A DNA stretch of 37,235 bases from Oscillospiraceae bacterium (lineage in GTDB: Bacteria; Bacillota; Clostridia; Oscillospirales; Ruminococcaceae): NCBI GenBank assembly GCA_016291435.1, contig JAEEXH010000021.1, positions 1 through 37,235 of the forward strand. Reading direction: 5' to 3'. Made by a program: the position numbers and the translations under genes. This document shows, in pieces, positions 8,137 through 16,658 of this stretch. How positions within the stretch are numbered: position 1 is the stretch's first letter; every line of letters starts with the position of its first letter. The notes below the pieces were generated by a model that saw only the letters and a list, made by a program, of their open reading frames with translations, made no database searches and was not told where the DNA came from.

Positions 8137-9498
8137 ATGCCGATAGATTCACTGCGGCAGAGGGGCGGCAAAAATGCGAAGCGCCCCCATCCGCGCAATT
8201 CCTTCCGTGTGATCAGCCTCGGGTTCCTTGCGCTGATTCTCTGCGGCGCACTGATTCTGATGCTGCCCATTTCCTCGCAGAGCCGCACCGTGACACCCTT
8301 TGCGGATACGCTGTTCACGGCAGTCTCCGCAACCTGCGTGACCGGGCTCATCGTCCGCGATACCGCAACGCACTGGTCGATCTTCGGGCAGGCAGTGATT
8401 CTGCTGCTCATTCAGATCGGCGGCATGGGCGTCATCACGATCGGGCTGACGATTGCACGCCTTTCCGGGCGGAAAATCGGGCTCTGGTTCCGCGGCATGA
8501 TGCAGGATTCGATCTCCGCGCCGCATGTCGGCGGCATCCTGCACCTGACGAAATTCATCCTGAAAACGACAGCCGCGATCGAGCTGACCGGCGCGCTGCT
8601 CCTCAGCCCTGTGTTCTGCCGCGATTTCGGCTTTGCGAGAGGGCTCTGGTATGCGCTGTTTCACTCAGTTTCTGCTTTCTGCAACGCCGGCTTTGACCTG
8701 ATGGGCGTGCGGGAGCCGTTCTCCTCGCTGACAAGCTACGGGGGGCATATCTATGTGAATGTGATCATTATGCTCCTCATCATCATCGGCGGCATCGGCT
8801 TCCTTACATGGAATGACATCGCAGAGCACAAGGCGAAATTCAGCAAATACTGCCTGCAAAGCAAAATCGTGCTCACAACGACTGCGATTCTGATTTTTCT
8901 CCCGGCGCTCTTTTTCTTCTTCTCGGAGTATGCCGGTGAGCCGATGACGGAGCGTGTGCTGCACTCCCTGTTTCAGTCGGTGACAGCACGCACGGCAGGC
9001 TTCAATACCGCAGATCTCTCGCAGATGCACGAGACCGGCGCAGCACTGATGACCGTGCTCATGCTGATCGGCGGCTGCTCCGGCTCCACAGCGGGCGGCA
9101 TGAAGACCTCGACGGTTGCCGTGCTGTTTCTCGCTGCATTCAGCGTGTACCGCCGCAGAAAGCATGTCGAATGCTACCGCAGAAGACTGCCGGAGGAGAC
9201 TGTGCGCAGCGCAGGCGCGATCCTGTTTATGTATACCGTCCTGTTCCTGACGACCGGCATTGCGATCAGCCTGATCGAATCACTGCCGCTCGTGACCTGC
9301 CTCTTTGAGACGGGCTCCGCACTCGGCACAGCAGGTTTGACGCTTGGTATCACATCATCGCTCTCGCTGCCGTCTCATATCATTCTGATGCTTCTGATGT
9401 TTGCCGGCAGAGTCGGCGGACTGACACTTATTTACGCAGCCCTTTCTACGGGCAGCGAACACGCAAAACTGCCGCTTGAAAAAGTGACAGTCGGTTAA
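8137..9498 (+). CDS. ktrB: Ktr/Trk-type potassium uptake membrane subunit KtrB
   Basis: A 453-residue K+ (usually Na+-coupled) channel-like transporter of the TrkH/KtrB superfamily in the cytoplasmic membrane. Four pore-loop segments with the selectivity-filter glycine are visible: SATCVTGL, SAFCNAGF, TARTAGFN and SALGTAGL. A glycine-rich hinge segment GGCSGSTAGGMKT lies in the second half. The start ATG8137 follows AAGGAG by 8 bases; ATG8113 in the same frame is possible but has no good ribosome site. The gene is followed after 13 bases by ktrA. Shortness and pairing with a single-RCK subunit favour KtrB over TrkH. Confidence 0.93.
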   Translation: MPIDSLRQRGGKNAKRPHPRNSFRVISLGFLALILCGALILMLPISSQSRTVTPFADTLFTAVSATCVTGLIVRDTATHWSIFGQAVILLLIQIGGMGVITIGLTIARLSGRKIGLWFRGMMQDSISAPHVGGILHLTKFILKTTAAIELTGALLLSPVFCRDFGFARGLWYALFHSVSAFCNAGFDLMGVREPFSSLTSYGGHIYVNVIIMLLIIIGGIGFLTWNDIAEHKAKFSKYCLQSKIVLTTTAILIFLPALFFFFSEYAGEPMTERVLHSLFQSVTARTAGFNTADLSQMHETGAALMTVLMLIGGCSGSTAGGMKTSTVAVLFLAAFSVYRRRKHVECYRRRLPEETVRSAGAILFMYTVLFLTTGIAISLIESLPLVTCLFETGSALGTAGLTLGITSSLSLPSHIILMLLMFAGRVGGLTLIYAALSTGSEHAKLPLEKVTVG

Positions 9499-9511
9499 GG
9501 AGGATACCGCA

Positions 9512-10156
9512 ATGAAATCTGTACTCATCATCGGTGCCGGACAGTTCGGTACCCATATCGCAGTGCGCATGAATGAACTCGAATGCGAGGTCATGGCTGT
9601 GGACAGCAGTGAGGAGCGTATCAGCGCGATTCTGCCGTATGTGACCAACGCCCAGATCGGCGACAGCACGAATGCGGAGTTCATGTATTCGCTCGGCATT
9701 CCGGATTTTGATGTCTGCATTGTCACGATCAGCAGCAATTTTCAGAATTCGCTGGAGACGACAGCGCTTCTGAAGGAGCTCGGCGCGAAGCGCGTGATTT
9801 CCCGTGCGCAGAATGATGTGCAGGAAAAATTCTTGCTGCGGAACGGCGCCGACGCGACCGTCTATCCTGAGAAGCAGACAGCGGTTCGTCTTGCAACGAA
9901 CGAAGCATCTGATGCGATCCTTGACTATTTCCAGCTTGGCAGTGACACTGCGATCTATGAGATGCTCGTGCCGAAGGAGTGGGACGGCGAGACCGTGCGC
10001 GATCTGGATATCCGCCGCAAGTATCAGCTCAATATCATCGCAATGCGTGCGGAGAGCAAGCTCACGATGCTGCTGCCGGATACTGTACTGCATACGGATG
10101 ACCGCATTCTTGTCTTCGGCAGCTTTGATGCGCTGAGAAAGTGCTTCCGCATCTGA
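9512..10156 (+). CDS. ktrA: KtrA, single-RCK regulatory subunit of potassium uptake
   Basis: A 214-residue cytoplasmic gating subunit. The N-terminal Rossmann RCK_N domain begins SVLIIGAGQFGTHIA (GxGxxG nucleotide motif), with D31 of VMAVDS as the expected ribose-binding acid and GDSTN at the second strand. The C-terminal half (about 140-214) is RCK_C. In the family this subunit binds ATP/ADP or NAD(H) and forms an octameric ring on KtrB. The ribosome site AAGGAGG is 8 bases upstream. It forms an operon with ktrB and has one RCK unit against two in the TrkA protein encoded at 30454-31806. Confidence 0.93.
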   Translation: MKSVLIIGAGQFGTHIAVRMNELECEVMAVDSSEERISAILPYVTNAQIGDSTNAEFMYSLGIPDFDVCIVTISSNFQNSLETTALLKELGAKRVISRAQNDVQEKFLLRNGADATVYPEKQTAVRLATNEASDAILDYFQLGSDTAIYEMLVPKEWDGETVRDLDIRRKYQLNIIAMRAESKLTMLLPDTVLHTDDRILVFGSFDALRKCFRI

Positions 10157-10166
10157 AATTTGGTGC

Positions 10167-10195
10167 TTGCATTTTTTTCAGAGATATGCTATAAT
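10167..10195 (+). promoter_or_regulatory. Sigma-A promoter of the thiamine operon
   Basis: TTGCAT (10167-10172), 17 bases, TATAAT (10190-10195). Start near 10201, exactly where the riboswitch begins. Confidence 0.88.
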
Positions 10196-10200
10196 AGAAT

Positions 10201-10299
10201 CACAAGGGGAGCTTGTATACAGGCTGAGAGGAAGGCGATTGAGCCTTCGACCCATAACCTGATTTGGATAATGCCAACGTAGGGACATATGCCTTTGTG
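10201..10299 (+). promoter_or_regulatory. TPP (THI-box) riboswitch aptamer
   Basis: The conserved THI-box elements appear in order: GGGGAGC (10206-10212), CTGAGAG (10224-10230), ACCC (10250-10253), then ACCTGATTTGGATAATGCC and the AACGTAGGGA end (to about 10285). CACAA at 10201-10205 can pair with TTGTG at 10295-10299 as a P1-like helix. In this class TPP binding turns off the downstream genes. The aptamer is followed directly by a terminator and by eight thiamine genes, which agrees with transcriptional control. Confidence 0.96.
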
Positions 10300-10302
10300 C
10301 GC

Positions 10303-10340
10303 AAAGGGAGCTGCTATGTTTGGCGGCTCCCTTTTTATTT
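10303..10340 (+). terminator. Riboswitch-controlled terminator
   Basis: AAAGGGAGC (10303-10311) pairs with GCTCCCTTT (10326-10334), extended inward by a T-G wobble and two G-C pairs, followed by TTTTTATTTT. It lies between aptamer and thiS. An alternative 6-bp hairpin, CCTTTG (10292-10297) with CAAAGG (10302-10307) around TGCG, uses the same bases as its 5' arm and can act as antiterminator. Confidence 0.92.
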
Positions 10341-10353
10341 TGGAGGTGAAAGT

Positions 10354-10548
10354 ATGGTAAAGGTCAACGGAGAACAGATGGATCTTGCCGGGAAGACCGT
10401 GGCGGAGATGCTCGCGCAGCTCGGCGGAGAACTGACCCGCATTGCAGTGGAGCGGAACGAGGAGATCGTGCCGAAGGCTGCCTATGCGGAAACTGTTTTG
10501 CAGGACGGAGACACAGTCGAGGTCGTGCGGTTTGTGGGAGGCGGCTGA
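10354..10548 (+). CDS. thiS: ThiS sulfur-carrier protein
   Basis: A 64-residue ubiquitin-like sulfur carrier for thiazole synthesis. It starts MVKVNGEQ and ends in a diglycine tail (RFVGGG), the site of adenylation by ThiF and thiocarboxylate formation. The start at 10354 follows TTGGAGGTG; an upstream in-frame ATG at 10264 lies inside the riboswitch and is rejected. First gene of the thi operon; its stop is one base before the thiF start. Confidence 0.95.
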   Translation: MVKVNGEQMDLAGKTVAEMLAQLGGELTRIAVERNEEIVPKAAYAETVLQDGDTVEVVRFVGGG

Positions 10549-10549
10549 T

Positions 10550-11185
10550 ATGATTCCGACGAAAGAAGAATGGCAAGATGCACTTGCTGCACGGCACGGC
10601 GCTGACTTGCAGGAGAAATTCTCCCGCGCAGAGGTCGTGATCTGCGGGCTCGGCGGGCTTGGCTCAAATATTGCCGTATCCCTTGCGCGTGCGGGCGTCG
10701 GGCATCTGCATCTCATTGATTTTGACCGCGTGGATATCTCGAATCTCAACCGTCAGCAGTATTTTCCGGAGCAGATCGGCACAGAGAAGACCGCGGCGCT
10801 CCGCGAGACGCTTCAGCGTATTGCGCCGTATATCTGCGTCACGGCAGAGACCGTGCGGCTCTCAGAGGAGAATATCCCGCGCCTGCTCGCACCGTATCCG
10901 ATTATCTGCGAAGCCTTCGACAAGGCCGATCAGAAGGCGATGCTTGTGAATACCGTGCTGGAGCAGCTTCCCGCAGCATATCTCATCTCTGGCAACGGCA
11001 TGGCGGGTCTTCGGAGCGCAAACCGCATCGTGACGCGGCGCGTGACAAAGCGCTTTTATCTCTGCGGCGACGGTGAAAGCGACATTGCGGATGGGCTCGG
11101 GCTCATTTCTACACGGGTTGCCGTCTGTGCTGCACATCAGGCAACAACTGTACTGAGACTCATTGCAGGCGAACAGGACGCCTGA
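10550..11185 (+). CDS. thiF: ThiF, ThiS adenylyltransferase
   Basis: A 211-residue E1-like enzyme that adenylates the C-terminus of ThiS. The nucleotide-binding motif GLGGLGSN is at about 28-35, then [17 protein letters not shown], with the expected Asp and Arg for ATP binding. It is the short clostridial form, without a CxxC zinc pair that I can see. The start at 10550 is one base after the thiS stop, so the genes are coupled; longer in-frame starts lie inside thiS and are less likely. Neighbours ThiS, ThiG and ThiH are its pathway partners. Confidence 0.94.
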   Translation: MIPTKEEWQDALAARHGADLQEKFSRAEVVICGLGGLGSNIAVSLARAGVGHLHLIDFDRVDISNLNRQQYFPEQIGTEKTAALRETLQRIAPYICVTAETVRLSEENIPRLLAPYPIICEAFDKADQKAMLVNTVLEQLPAAYLISGNGMAGLRSANRIVTRRVTKRFYLCGDGESDIADGLGLISTRVAVCAAHQATTVLRLIAGEQDA

Positions 11186-11204
11186 AACAGAAAGGAAGAA
11201 CACT

Positions 11205-11975
11205 ATGGAACAGGACAATCTCATCATCGGCGGGCATGCGTTTCATTCCCGCTTTATTCTCGGCTCCGGCAAATACTCCCTCTCGCTGATTGAAGCGGCT
11301 GTGGAGCATGCGGGCGCAGAGATCATCACATGTGCCGTGCGGCGTGCAAACACCGCCGAGCAGCAGAATATTCTCGACTTCATCCCGAAGGGTGTCACGC
11401 TCCTGCCGAACACCTCCGGCGCACGGAATGCACAGGAGGCAGTGCGCATCGCAAGACTTGCCCGCGAGCTCGGCTGCGGTGATTTCGTCAAAATTGAAAT
11501 CATGCGCGACACGAAGTATCTGCTGCCGGATAACAGTGAGACTGTGAAGGCGACGGAGATCCTTGCAAAAGAGGGCTTTGTCGTGATGCCGTATATGTAT
11601 CCCGATCTGAACACCGCCCGCGACCTTGTGAACGCCGGTGCTGCCGCGGTGATGCCGCTTGCATCACCGATCGGCTCCAACAAGGGGCTTGCGACCCGCG
11701 ATTTCATTCAGATTCTCATTGACGAGATCGACCTGCCGATCATCGTGGATGCGGGCATCGGGCGCCCGTCGCAGGCGTGCGAAGCGATGGAGATGGGCGC
11801 GGCAGCGGTCATGTCGAACACCGCACTTGCGACAGCAGGCGATCTTCCGCTGATGGCGAGTGCATTCAAAAAGGCAGTCGAAGCAGGCAGACAGGCGTAT
11901 CTTTCGGGGCTCGGGCGCGTGCTGGTGCGCGGTGCTTCTCCCTCCGATACGCTGACCGGCTTCCTGCATGACTGA
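11205..11975 (+). CDS. thiG: ThiG thiazole synthase
   Basis: A 256-residue TIM-barrel enzyme that forms the thiazole phosphate ring from deoxyxylulose phosphate, ThiS thiocarboxylate and dehydroglycine. The early motif LGSGKY and the Schiff-base lysine K96 in FVKIEIM are present, as are [14 protein letters not shown] and the phosphate-binding [10 protein letters not shown]. The ribosome site AAAGGAAG is 6 bases upstream of ATG11205. The dehydroglycine is expected from ThiH, encoded next. Confidence 0.96.
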   Translation: MEQDNLIIGGHAFHSRFILGSGKYSLSLIEAAVEHAGAEIITCAVRRANTAEQQNILDFIPKGVTLLPNTSGARNAQEAVRIARLARELGCGDFVKIEIMRDTKYLLPDNSETVKATEILAKEGFVVMPYMYPDLNTARDLVNAGAAAVMPLASPIGSNKGLATRDFIQILIDEIDLPIIVDAGIGRPSQACEAMEMGAAAVMSNTALATAGDLPLMASAFKKAVEAGRQAYLSGLGRVLVRGASPSDTLTGFLHD

Positions 11976-11985
11976 GGTGTGCGCG

Positions 11986-13236
11986 ATGGAAAATCAGTTT
12001 TTGGTAGATTCGGAGGCGCTTTCGCCCTCTGCATTAAAACGCAAGCATCAGCTTGAAAATGATCCCTCCTGCCGCACGGATCCGATGGCGTACATGGAGG
12101 GACAGGAGCAGATCCGCTCTGACATCCGCGGGAAGGTCATGTCGCAGGTTGAAAGCTATGACCCTTCCAAATACACCGCGCAGGATGTGCGCCGCGCCAT
12201 GCAGAAGGAAACGCTCTCTCCGGAGGATCTGAAGGCGCTGCTGTCACCCGCTGCGGAGCCGTTTCTTGAGCAGATGGCAGAGCGCGCCCGCATTGAAACA
12301 CGCAAGCATTTCGGCAATACCGTCTATCTGTTCACGCCGCTCTATATCGCGAATTACTGCGAGAATTACTGTGTCTACTGCGGCTTCAACTGCTATAACA
12401 GCATCCGCCGCATGAAGCTCAGCATGGAGCAGATCGAACATGAGATGCAGGTGATTGCGGAGAGCGGCATGGAGGAAATCCTCATTCTGACCGGCGAGAG
12501 CCGTGCGCAAAGCGATGTGAAATATATCGGCGAAGCATGTAAGCTCGCACGCAAATATTTCCGTATGGTCGGCATCGAGATTTATCCTGTCAATGTCGAG
12601 GATTACCGCTATCTGCATGAATGCGGCGTGGATTATGTTACCGTGTTTCAGGAGACCTACGATGTGGAAAAATACGCGGAGCTGCATCTGGCGGGGCACA
12701 AGCGCGTCTGGCCTTACCGCTTTGATGCGCAGGAGCGTGCGCTGATTGGCGGCATGCGCGGTGTCGCGGGCTCGGCGCTGCTCGGGCTCTCCGATTTCCG
12801 GCATGATGCGCTGGCAACTGCGCTGCACATGTACTACTTGCAGCGGAAATATCCGCATGCGGAGATTTCGCTCTCGTGCCCGCGCCTGCGCCCGATCATC
12901 AACAACGGCAAGATCAATCCGCGTGACGTCGGCGAACGGCAGCTTTGTCAGATTCTCTGTGCCTACCGTATGTTCCTGCCCTTCGCGGGAATTACAGTAT
13001 CCTCCCGCGAGAGTGAGCGCTTCCGCAACGGCATCGTAAAGATCGCAGCAACGAAAATCTCCGCAGGTGTCTCGACCGGCATCGGCGACCACGAGAGCAA
13101 GTACAGCGGAAAGGAGGATCGCGCAGGCGGTGACGAGCAGTTTGAGATCAGCGACGGCAGAAGCCTCGGGCAGATGTATGCGGATATGGCATCCGAGGGC
13201 TTGCAGCCTGTGCTGAATGATTACCTCTATGTTTGA
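11986..13236 (+). CDS. thiH: ThiH, radical SAM tyrosine lyase
   Basis: A 416-residue oxygen-sensitive enzyme that splits tyrosine to dehydroglycine and p-cresol. The radical SAM cluster motif is C125-x3-C129-x2-C132 in NYCENYCVYCGF. The C-terminal BATS-type region is complete. ATG11986 is preferred because GAGGTG lies 6 bases upstream; ATG11968 overlaps thiG and has no ribosome site. ThiH instead of ThiO marks an anaerobic lifestyle. Its end overlaps tenI by 8 bases. Confidence 0.95.
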   Translation: MENQFLVDSEALSPSALKRKHQLENDPSCRTDPMAYMEGQEQIRSDIRGKVMSQVESYDPSKYTAQDVRRAMQKETLSPEDLKALLSPAAEPFLEQMAERARIETRKHFGNTVYLFTPLYIANYCENYCVYCGFNCYNSIRRMKLSMEQIEHEMQVIAESGMEEILILTGESRAQSDVKYIGEACKLARKYFRMVGIEIYPVNVEDYRYLHECGVDYVTVFQETYDVEKYAELHLAGHKRVWPYRFDAQERALIGGMRGVAGSALLGLSDFRHDALATALHMYYLQRKYPHAEISLSCPRLRPIINNGKINPRDVGERQLCQILCAYRMFLPFAGITVSSRESERFRNGIVKIAATKISAGVSTGIGDHESKYSGKEDRAGGDEQFEISDGRSLGQMYADMASEGLQPVLNDYLYV

Positions 13237-13834
13237 GATCGTCTGTATCACGAACCGGAAGCTCTGCGCCGATACGGAGCAATTCCTGCGGCGGATTGCG
13301 CAGATCGCGGCGAATAAACCTTCCTGCATCATCCTGCGGGAGAAGGATCTTTCCCCCGAGGATTACTTCACGCTGGCAGGCTCCGTGACAGCAATCTGCG
13401 CAGAATACAGTGTGCCCCTTGTGCTGCACAGCGATCCTGAGACCGCGCTTCGGCTCGGTATCCGTGCGCTCCATATGCCGCTGCCCGCGCTGCGCAGCAT
13501 GCCCGATGATCTGAAACGGGAGTTTCATTCCCTCGGTGCATCCTGCCATTCCGTCGAGGAGGCACAGGAGGCAGTCTCCCTCGGTGCCGACCGTCTGATC
13601 GCCGGGCATATCTTTGCGACTGACTGCAAGCGCGGTCTCCCCGGGCGCGGAACAGGTTTTCTGCGTGCGGTCTGCGGGCGCGTGCAGGTGCCGGTCTATG
13701 CCATCGGCGGCATTGCACCGGAGCGAGTGCCGGAGCTGCACGGAACCGGCGCGGCAGGCATCTGCGTTATGAGCGGTCTTATGGAATGTGAAGACCCCCC
13801 GGCATATTTTGCCGCGCTGAGAAAGGAGTGCTGA
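13229..13834 (+). CDS. tenI: TenI-like thiazole tautomerase (ThiE homologue)
   Basis: A 201-residue TIM barrel related to ThiE. It has ILREKDL near residue 39, HSDPETALRLG in place of the ThiE NDD motif, and GHIFATDCKRGLPGRG, where H127 corresponds to the catalytic histidine known from Bacillus TenI. Known TenI proteins aromatise the thiazole tautomer before coupling and have lost ThiE activity. The presence of a canonical ThiE next door fits this role. The start is 13229 or 13217; both overlap thiH and neither has a strong ribosome site, so translation is probably coupled. Confidence 0.85.
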   Translation: MFEIVCITNRKLCADTEQFLRRIAQIAANKPSCIILREKDLSPEDYFTLAGSVTAICAEYSVPLVLHSDPETALRLGIRALHMPLPALRSMPDDLKREFHSLGASCHSVEEAQEAVSLGADRLIAGHIFATDCKRGLPGRGTGFLRAVCGRVQVPVYAIGGIAPERVPELHGTGAAGICVMSGLMECEDPPAYFAALRKEC

Positions 13835-13835
13835 G

Positions 13836-14468
13836 ATGGACAGAGACAGGCTTTTGCTCTATGCGATTACCGACCGCGCGCTGATCGGCAGCCGCAGCAC
13901 AGAGGATGCTGTGGAATCGGCGCTCAGAGGCGGTGCGCGGATCATCCAGCTGCGGGAGAAGGGTATGCCGCATGATGCGCTTGTTACGGAAGCGAAGCGC
14001 GTGCTGGCAGTCTGCCGCCGATACGGCGCGCTGCTGATTGTCAATGACGATTACCGTGCAGCAATCGAAGCGGGCGCAGACGGCGTGCATGTCGGCATCG
14101 AGGATGCCCCTGTCACAGAAATCCGGGCACTTGCGCCGGAGGGCTTCATCATCGGTGCAACGGCAAAAACTGTTGCGCAGGCACAGCTTGCAGAGCGTGC
14201 AGGCGCGGATTATCTCGGCATCGGTGCGGTGTTCCCGTCCCCGACAAAACCCGGGGCAATCCCGGTTTCTCCGGAAGCCTTCCGGGAAATTGCCGCCAGC
14301 GTTTCGATTCCGTCCGTCTGCATCGGCGGCATCAACGCGGAGAATATCCGGAGGCTCCGCGGCATCGGTGCTGCGGGTGCAGCGCTTGTGTCAGCCGTGT
14401 TTGCAGGTGAGGATATTACAGCGAACACCCGGCGGATGCTGACACTTTGCAGGGAGGTGTTCCGATGA
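13836..14468 (+). CDS. thiE: ThiE thiamine phosphate synthase
   Basis: A 210-residue enzyme coupling HMP-PP and thiazole phosphate to thiamine phosphate. Family motifs: IIQLREKGM, LIVNDDYRAA (Mg2+ and diphosphate binding), GVHVG, IGATAKT at the place of the common GVSAHT, and GIGAVFPSPTK. The ribosome site AAAGGAG is 8 bases upstream and the gene starts just after the tenI stop. It overlaps thiD by 4 bases (ATGA). Confidence 0.94.
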   Translation: MDRDRLLLYAITDRALIGSRSTEDAVESALRGGARIIQLREKGMPHDALVTEAKRVLAVCRRYGALLIVNDDYRAAIEAGADGVHVGIEDAPVTEIRALAPEGFIIGATAKTVAQAQLAERAGADYLGIGAVFPSPTKPGAIPVSPEAFREIAASVSIPSVCIGGINAENIRRLRGIGAAGAALVSAVFAGEDITANTRRMLTLCREVFR

Positions 14469-15274
14469 GCGGCACGAAAATGCCTGCTGCCCTGACGATT
14501 GCGGGCAGCGATTCGAGCGGCGGCGCGGGCATTCAGGCGGACATCAAGACCATGACCGCGCACGGCGTCTATGCAATGAGCGCAGTCACGGCACTGACCG
14601 CGCAGAATACGACGGGCGTTTCCGGCATCATGGAGGTGACTCCCGCATTTCTGGCACAGCAGCTCGATGCGGTCTTCACGGACATTGCTCCGGATGCCGT
14701 CAAGATCGGCATGGTTTCATCTTCGGCACTGATCGCAGTCATCGCAGAGAAGCTGCGGCAATACAGCGCCGGGAATATCGTTGCAGACCCCGTCATGGTC
14801 GCGACCAGCGGTGCGCGTCTGCTTCAGCCGGAGGCGGTCGATACGCTCACGCGGACACTTCTGCCGCTTGCAGCGGTCGTCACGCCGAATATCCCCGAGG
14901 CAGAGATTCTGAGCGGCATGGAGATCCGCTCGCAGGCAGATATGGAATCTGCGGCAGCGGAGATTACCCGCAGATGCGGCTGCGCCGTGCTTCTGAAAGG
15001 CGGGCATGCGCTCAGTGACGCGAACGATTATCTCTATGAACACGGCTGCGGGACATGGTTTTGCGGCACACGCATCGACAACCCGAACACCCACGGCACC
15101 GGCTGCACGCTCTCCAGTGCGATCGCATCGAATCTTGCAAAGGGTCGCACGCTGCCGGAAGCGATCCGCCGCGCAAAGGCGTATCTTTCCGGTGCGCTCG
15201 GTGCGATGCTCGATCTCGGGCACGGCAGCGGACCGATGAATCACGCATTTGCAATCCGCGGAGAATATGAATAA
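14465..15274 (+). CDS. thiD: ThiD HMP/HMP-P kinase
   Basis: A 269-residue ribokinase-fold enzyme that phosphorylates hydroxymethylpyrimidine and its monophosphate. It begins LTIAGSDSSGGAGIQADIKT, the classic ThiD N-terminus, and has the catalytic anion-hole motif NTHGTGCTLSSAIA near residue 215. The start 14465 follows GGAGGTG and overlaps the thiE stop. No thiM is seen in the window. Confidence 0.96.
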   Translation: MSGTKMPAALTIAGSDSSGGAGIQADIKTMTAHGVYAMSAVTALTAQNTTGVSGIMEVTPAFLAQQLDAVFTDIAPDAVKIGMVSSSALIAVIAEKLRQYSAGNIVADPVMVATSGARLLQPEAVDTLTRTLLPLAAVVTPNIPEAEILSGMEIRSQADMESAAAEITRRCGCAVLLKGGHALSDANDYLYEHGCGTWFCGTRIDNPNTHGTGCTLSSAIASNLAKGRTLPEAIRRAKAYLSGALGAMLDLGHGSGPMNHAFAIRGEYE

Positions 15275-15287
15275 AAGGAGCATATGA

Positions 15288-16601
15288 ATGAGAAATTACA
15301 GCACACAGATGGAAGCGGCGAAGAAGGGCATCATCACGCCTGAAATGGAGATCGTCGCAAAAAAAGAATACATCGACCCGGAGGAACTGCGCGAACTTGT
15401 TGCAAAGGGCGAGGTCGCGATTCCGTGCAATGTCCGGCACACAGCAATCTCACCTGAGGGCATCGGCACGAAAATGCGCACGAAAATCAATGTGAATCTC
15501 GGCATTTCGGGTGATGCGAAAAACTATGATGTGGAGATGCAGAAGGTCGCGCTGGCACACAAATTCGGCGCAGAGGCGATCATGGATCTCAGCAATTACG
15601 GCAAGACCAATTCCTTCCGGCAGAAGCTCGTTGCGGAGTCTCCCGCGATGATCGGCACTGTCCCGATGTATGACGCGATCGGCTATCTCGAAAAAGATCT
15701 GCTGGAGATCACCGCAGAGGATTTCCTGCGCGTTGTGCGGGCACATGCCGAGGAGGGCGTCGATTTCATGACAATCCATGCGGGCATCAACCGCCGCGCT
15801 GTGGAAGCATTCATGCGCGAGGGCAGAAAAATGAACATCGTATCACGCGGCGGCTCGCTGCTCTTCGCGTGGATGATGATGACCGGCAACGAAAACCCGT
15901 TCTTTGAGCATTACGATGAGGTGCTGGAGATTCTGCGCGAATTCGATGTGACGATTTCGCTCGGTGATGCGCTGCGCCCGGGCTGCATCGACGATGCGAC
16001 CGATGCAGGACAGATCGCAGAGCTGATCGAGCTCGGTAATCTGACGCTGCGCGCATGGGAAAAGGATGTGCAGGTCATGGTCGAGGGACCGGGGCATATG
16101 GCGATGAATGAGATTGCGGCAAACATGAAGCTCCAGAAGCGCATCTGCCACAATGCGCCGTTCTATGTGCTCGGACCGCTTGTCACGGATGTTTTCCCGG
16201 GCTACGATCATATCACATCTGCGATCGGCGGTGCGATCGCAGCGGCAAGCGGTGCGGATTTCCTCTGCTATGTCACGCCGGCGGAGCATCTGCGCCTGCC
16301 CGATGTCAATGATGTCAAGGAGGGCATCATCGCAAGCCGCATTGCCGCACATGCCGCCGATATCGCAAAGGGTGTGCCGCATGCCCGCGACAAGGACAAC
16401 GAAATGGCAGAGGCACGCCATGCCGTTGACTGGGAGAAGATGTTTGAGATCGCTGTGGACGGTGAAAAAGCGCGTGCGTATTTCGAGAGCACGCCGCCCG
16501 CCGACCGTCACACCTGCTCGATGTGCGGCAAGATGTGTGCAGTCCGCACGACAAACATGATCCTTGCAGGCGAAAAGGTTGAATTCTGCACGGAGAAATA
16601 A
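15288..16601 (+). CDS. thiC: ThiC phosphomethylpyrimidine synthase
   Basis: A 437-residue radical SAM enzyme that rearranges aminoimidazole ribotide to HMP phosphate. Core motifs: [26 protein letters not shown], and a C-terminal cluster motif C410-x2-C413-x3-C417 (CSMCGKMC), with one residue less between the last cysteines than the CX2CX4C often quoted. It is the short form without the N-terminal ThiC extension. AAAAGGAG is 8 bases upstream. Last gene of the thi operon; the hairpin at 16608-16639 follows. Confidence 0.96.
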   Translation: MRNYSTQMEAAKKGIITPEMEIVAKKEYIDPEELRELVAKGEVAIPCNVRHTAISPEGIGTKMRTKINVNLGISGDAKNYDVEMQKVALAHKFGAEAIMDLSNYGKTNSFRQKLVAESPAMIGTVPMYDAIGYLEKDLLEITAEDFLRVVRAHAEEGVDFMTIHAGINRRAVEAFMREGRKMNIVSRGGSLLFAWMMMTGNENPFFEHYDEVLEILREFDVTISLGDALRPGCIDDATDAGQIAELIELGNLTLRAWEKDVQVMVEGPGHMAMNEIAANMKLQKRICHNAPFYVLGPLVTDVFPGYDHITSAIGGAIAAASGADFLCYVTPAEHLRLPDVNDVKEGIIASRIAAHAADIAKGVPHARDKDNEMAEARHAVDWEKMFEIAVDGEKARAYFESTPPADRHTCSMCGKMCAVRTTNMILAGEKVEFCTEK

Positions 16602-16607
16602 AACAAG

Positions 16608-16640
16608 CGCCCCGGGCTGTATCTGAAAAGCCCGGGGCGT
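16608..16640. terminator. Bidirectional terminator between thiC and the serpin operon
   Basis: An 11-bp perfect GC-rich stem, CGCCCCGGGCT (16608-16618) with AGCCCGGGGCG (16629-16639). The T-rich tail is better on the minus strand (TTGTTTTATT), so it mainly suits the serpin operon, but it lies just after thiC too. Confidence 0.85.
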
Positions 16641-16658
16641 ATTCTGTGCATCTGAGAT

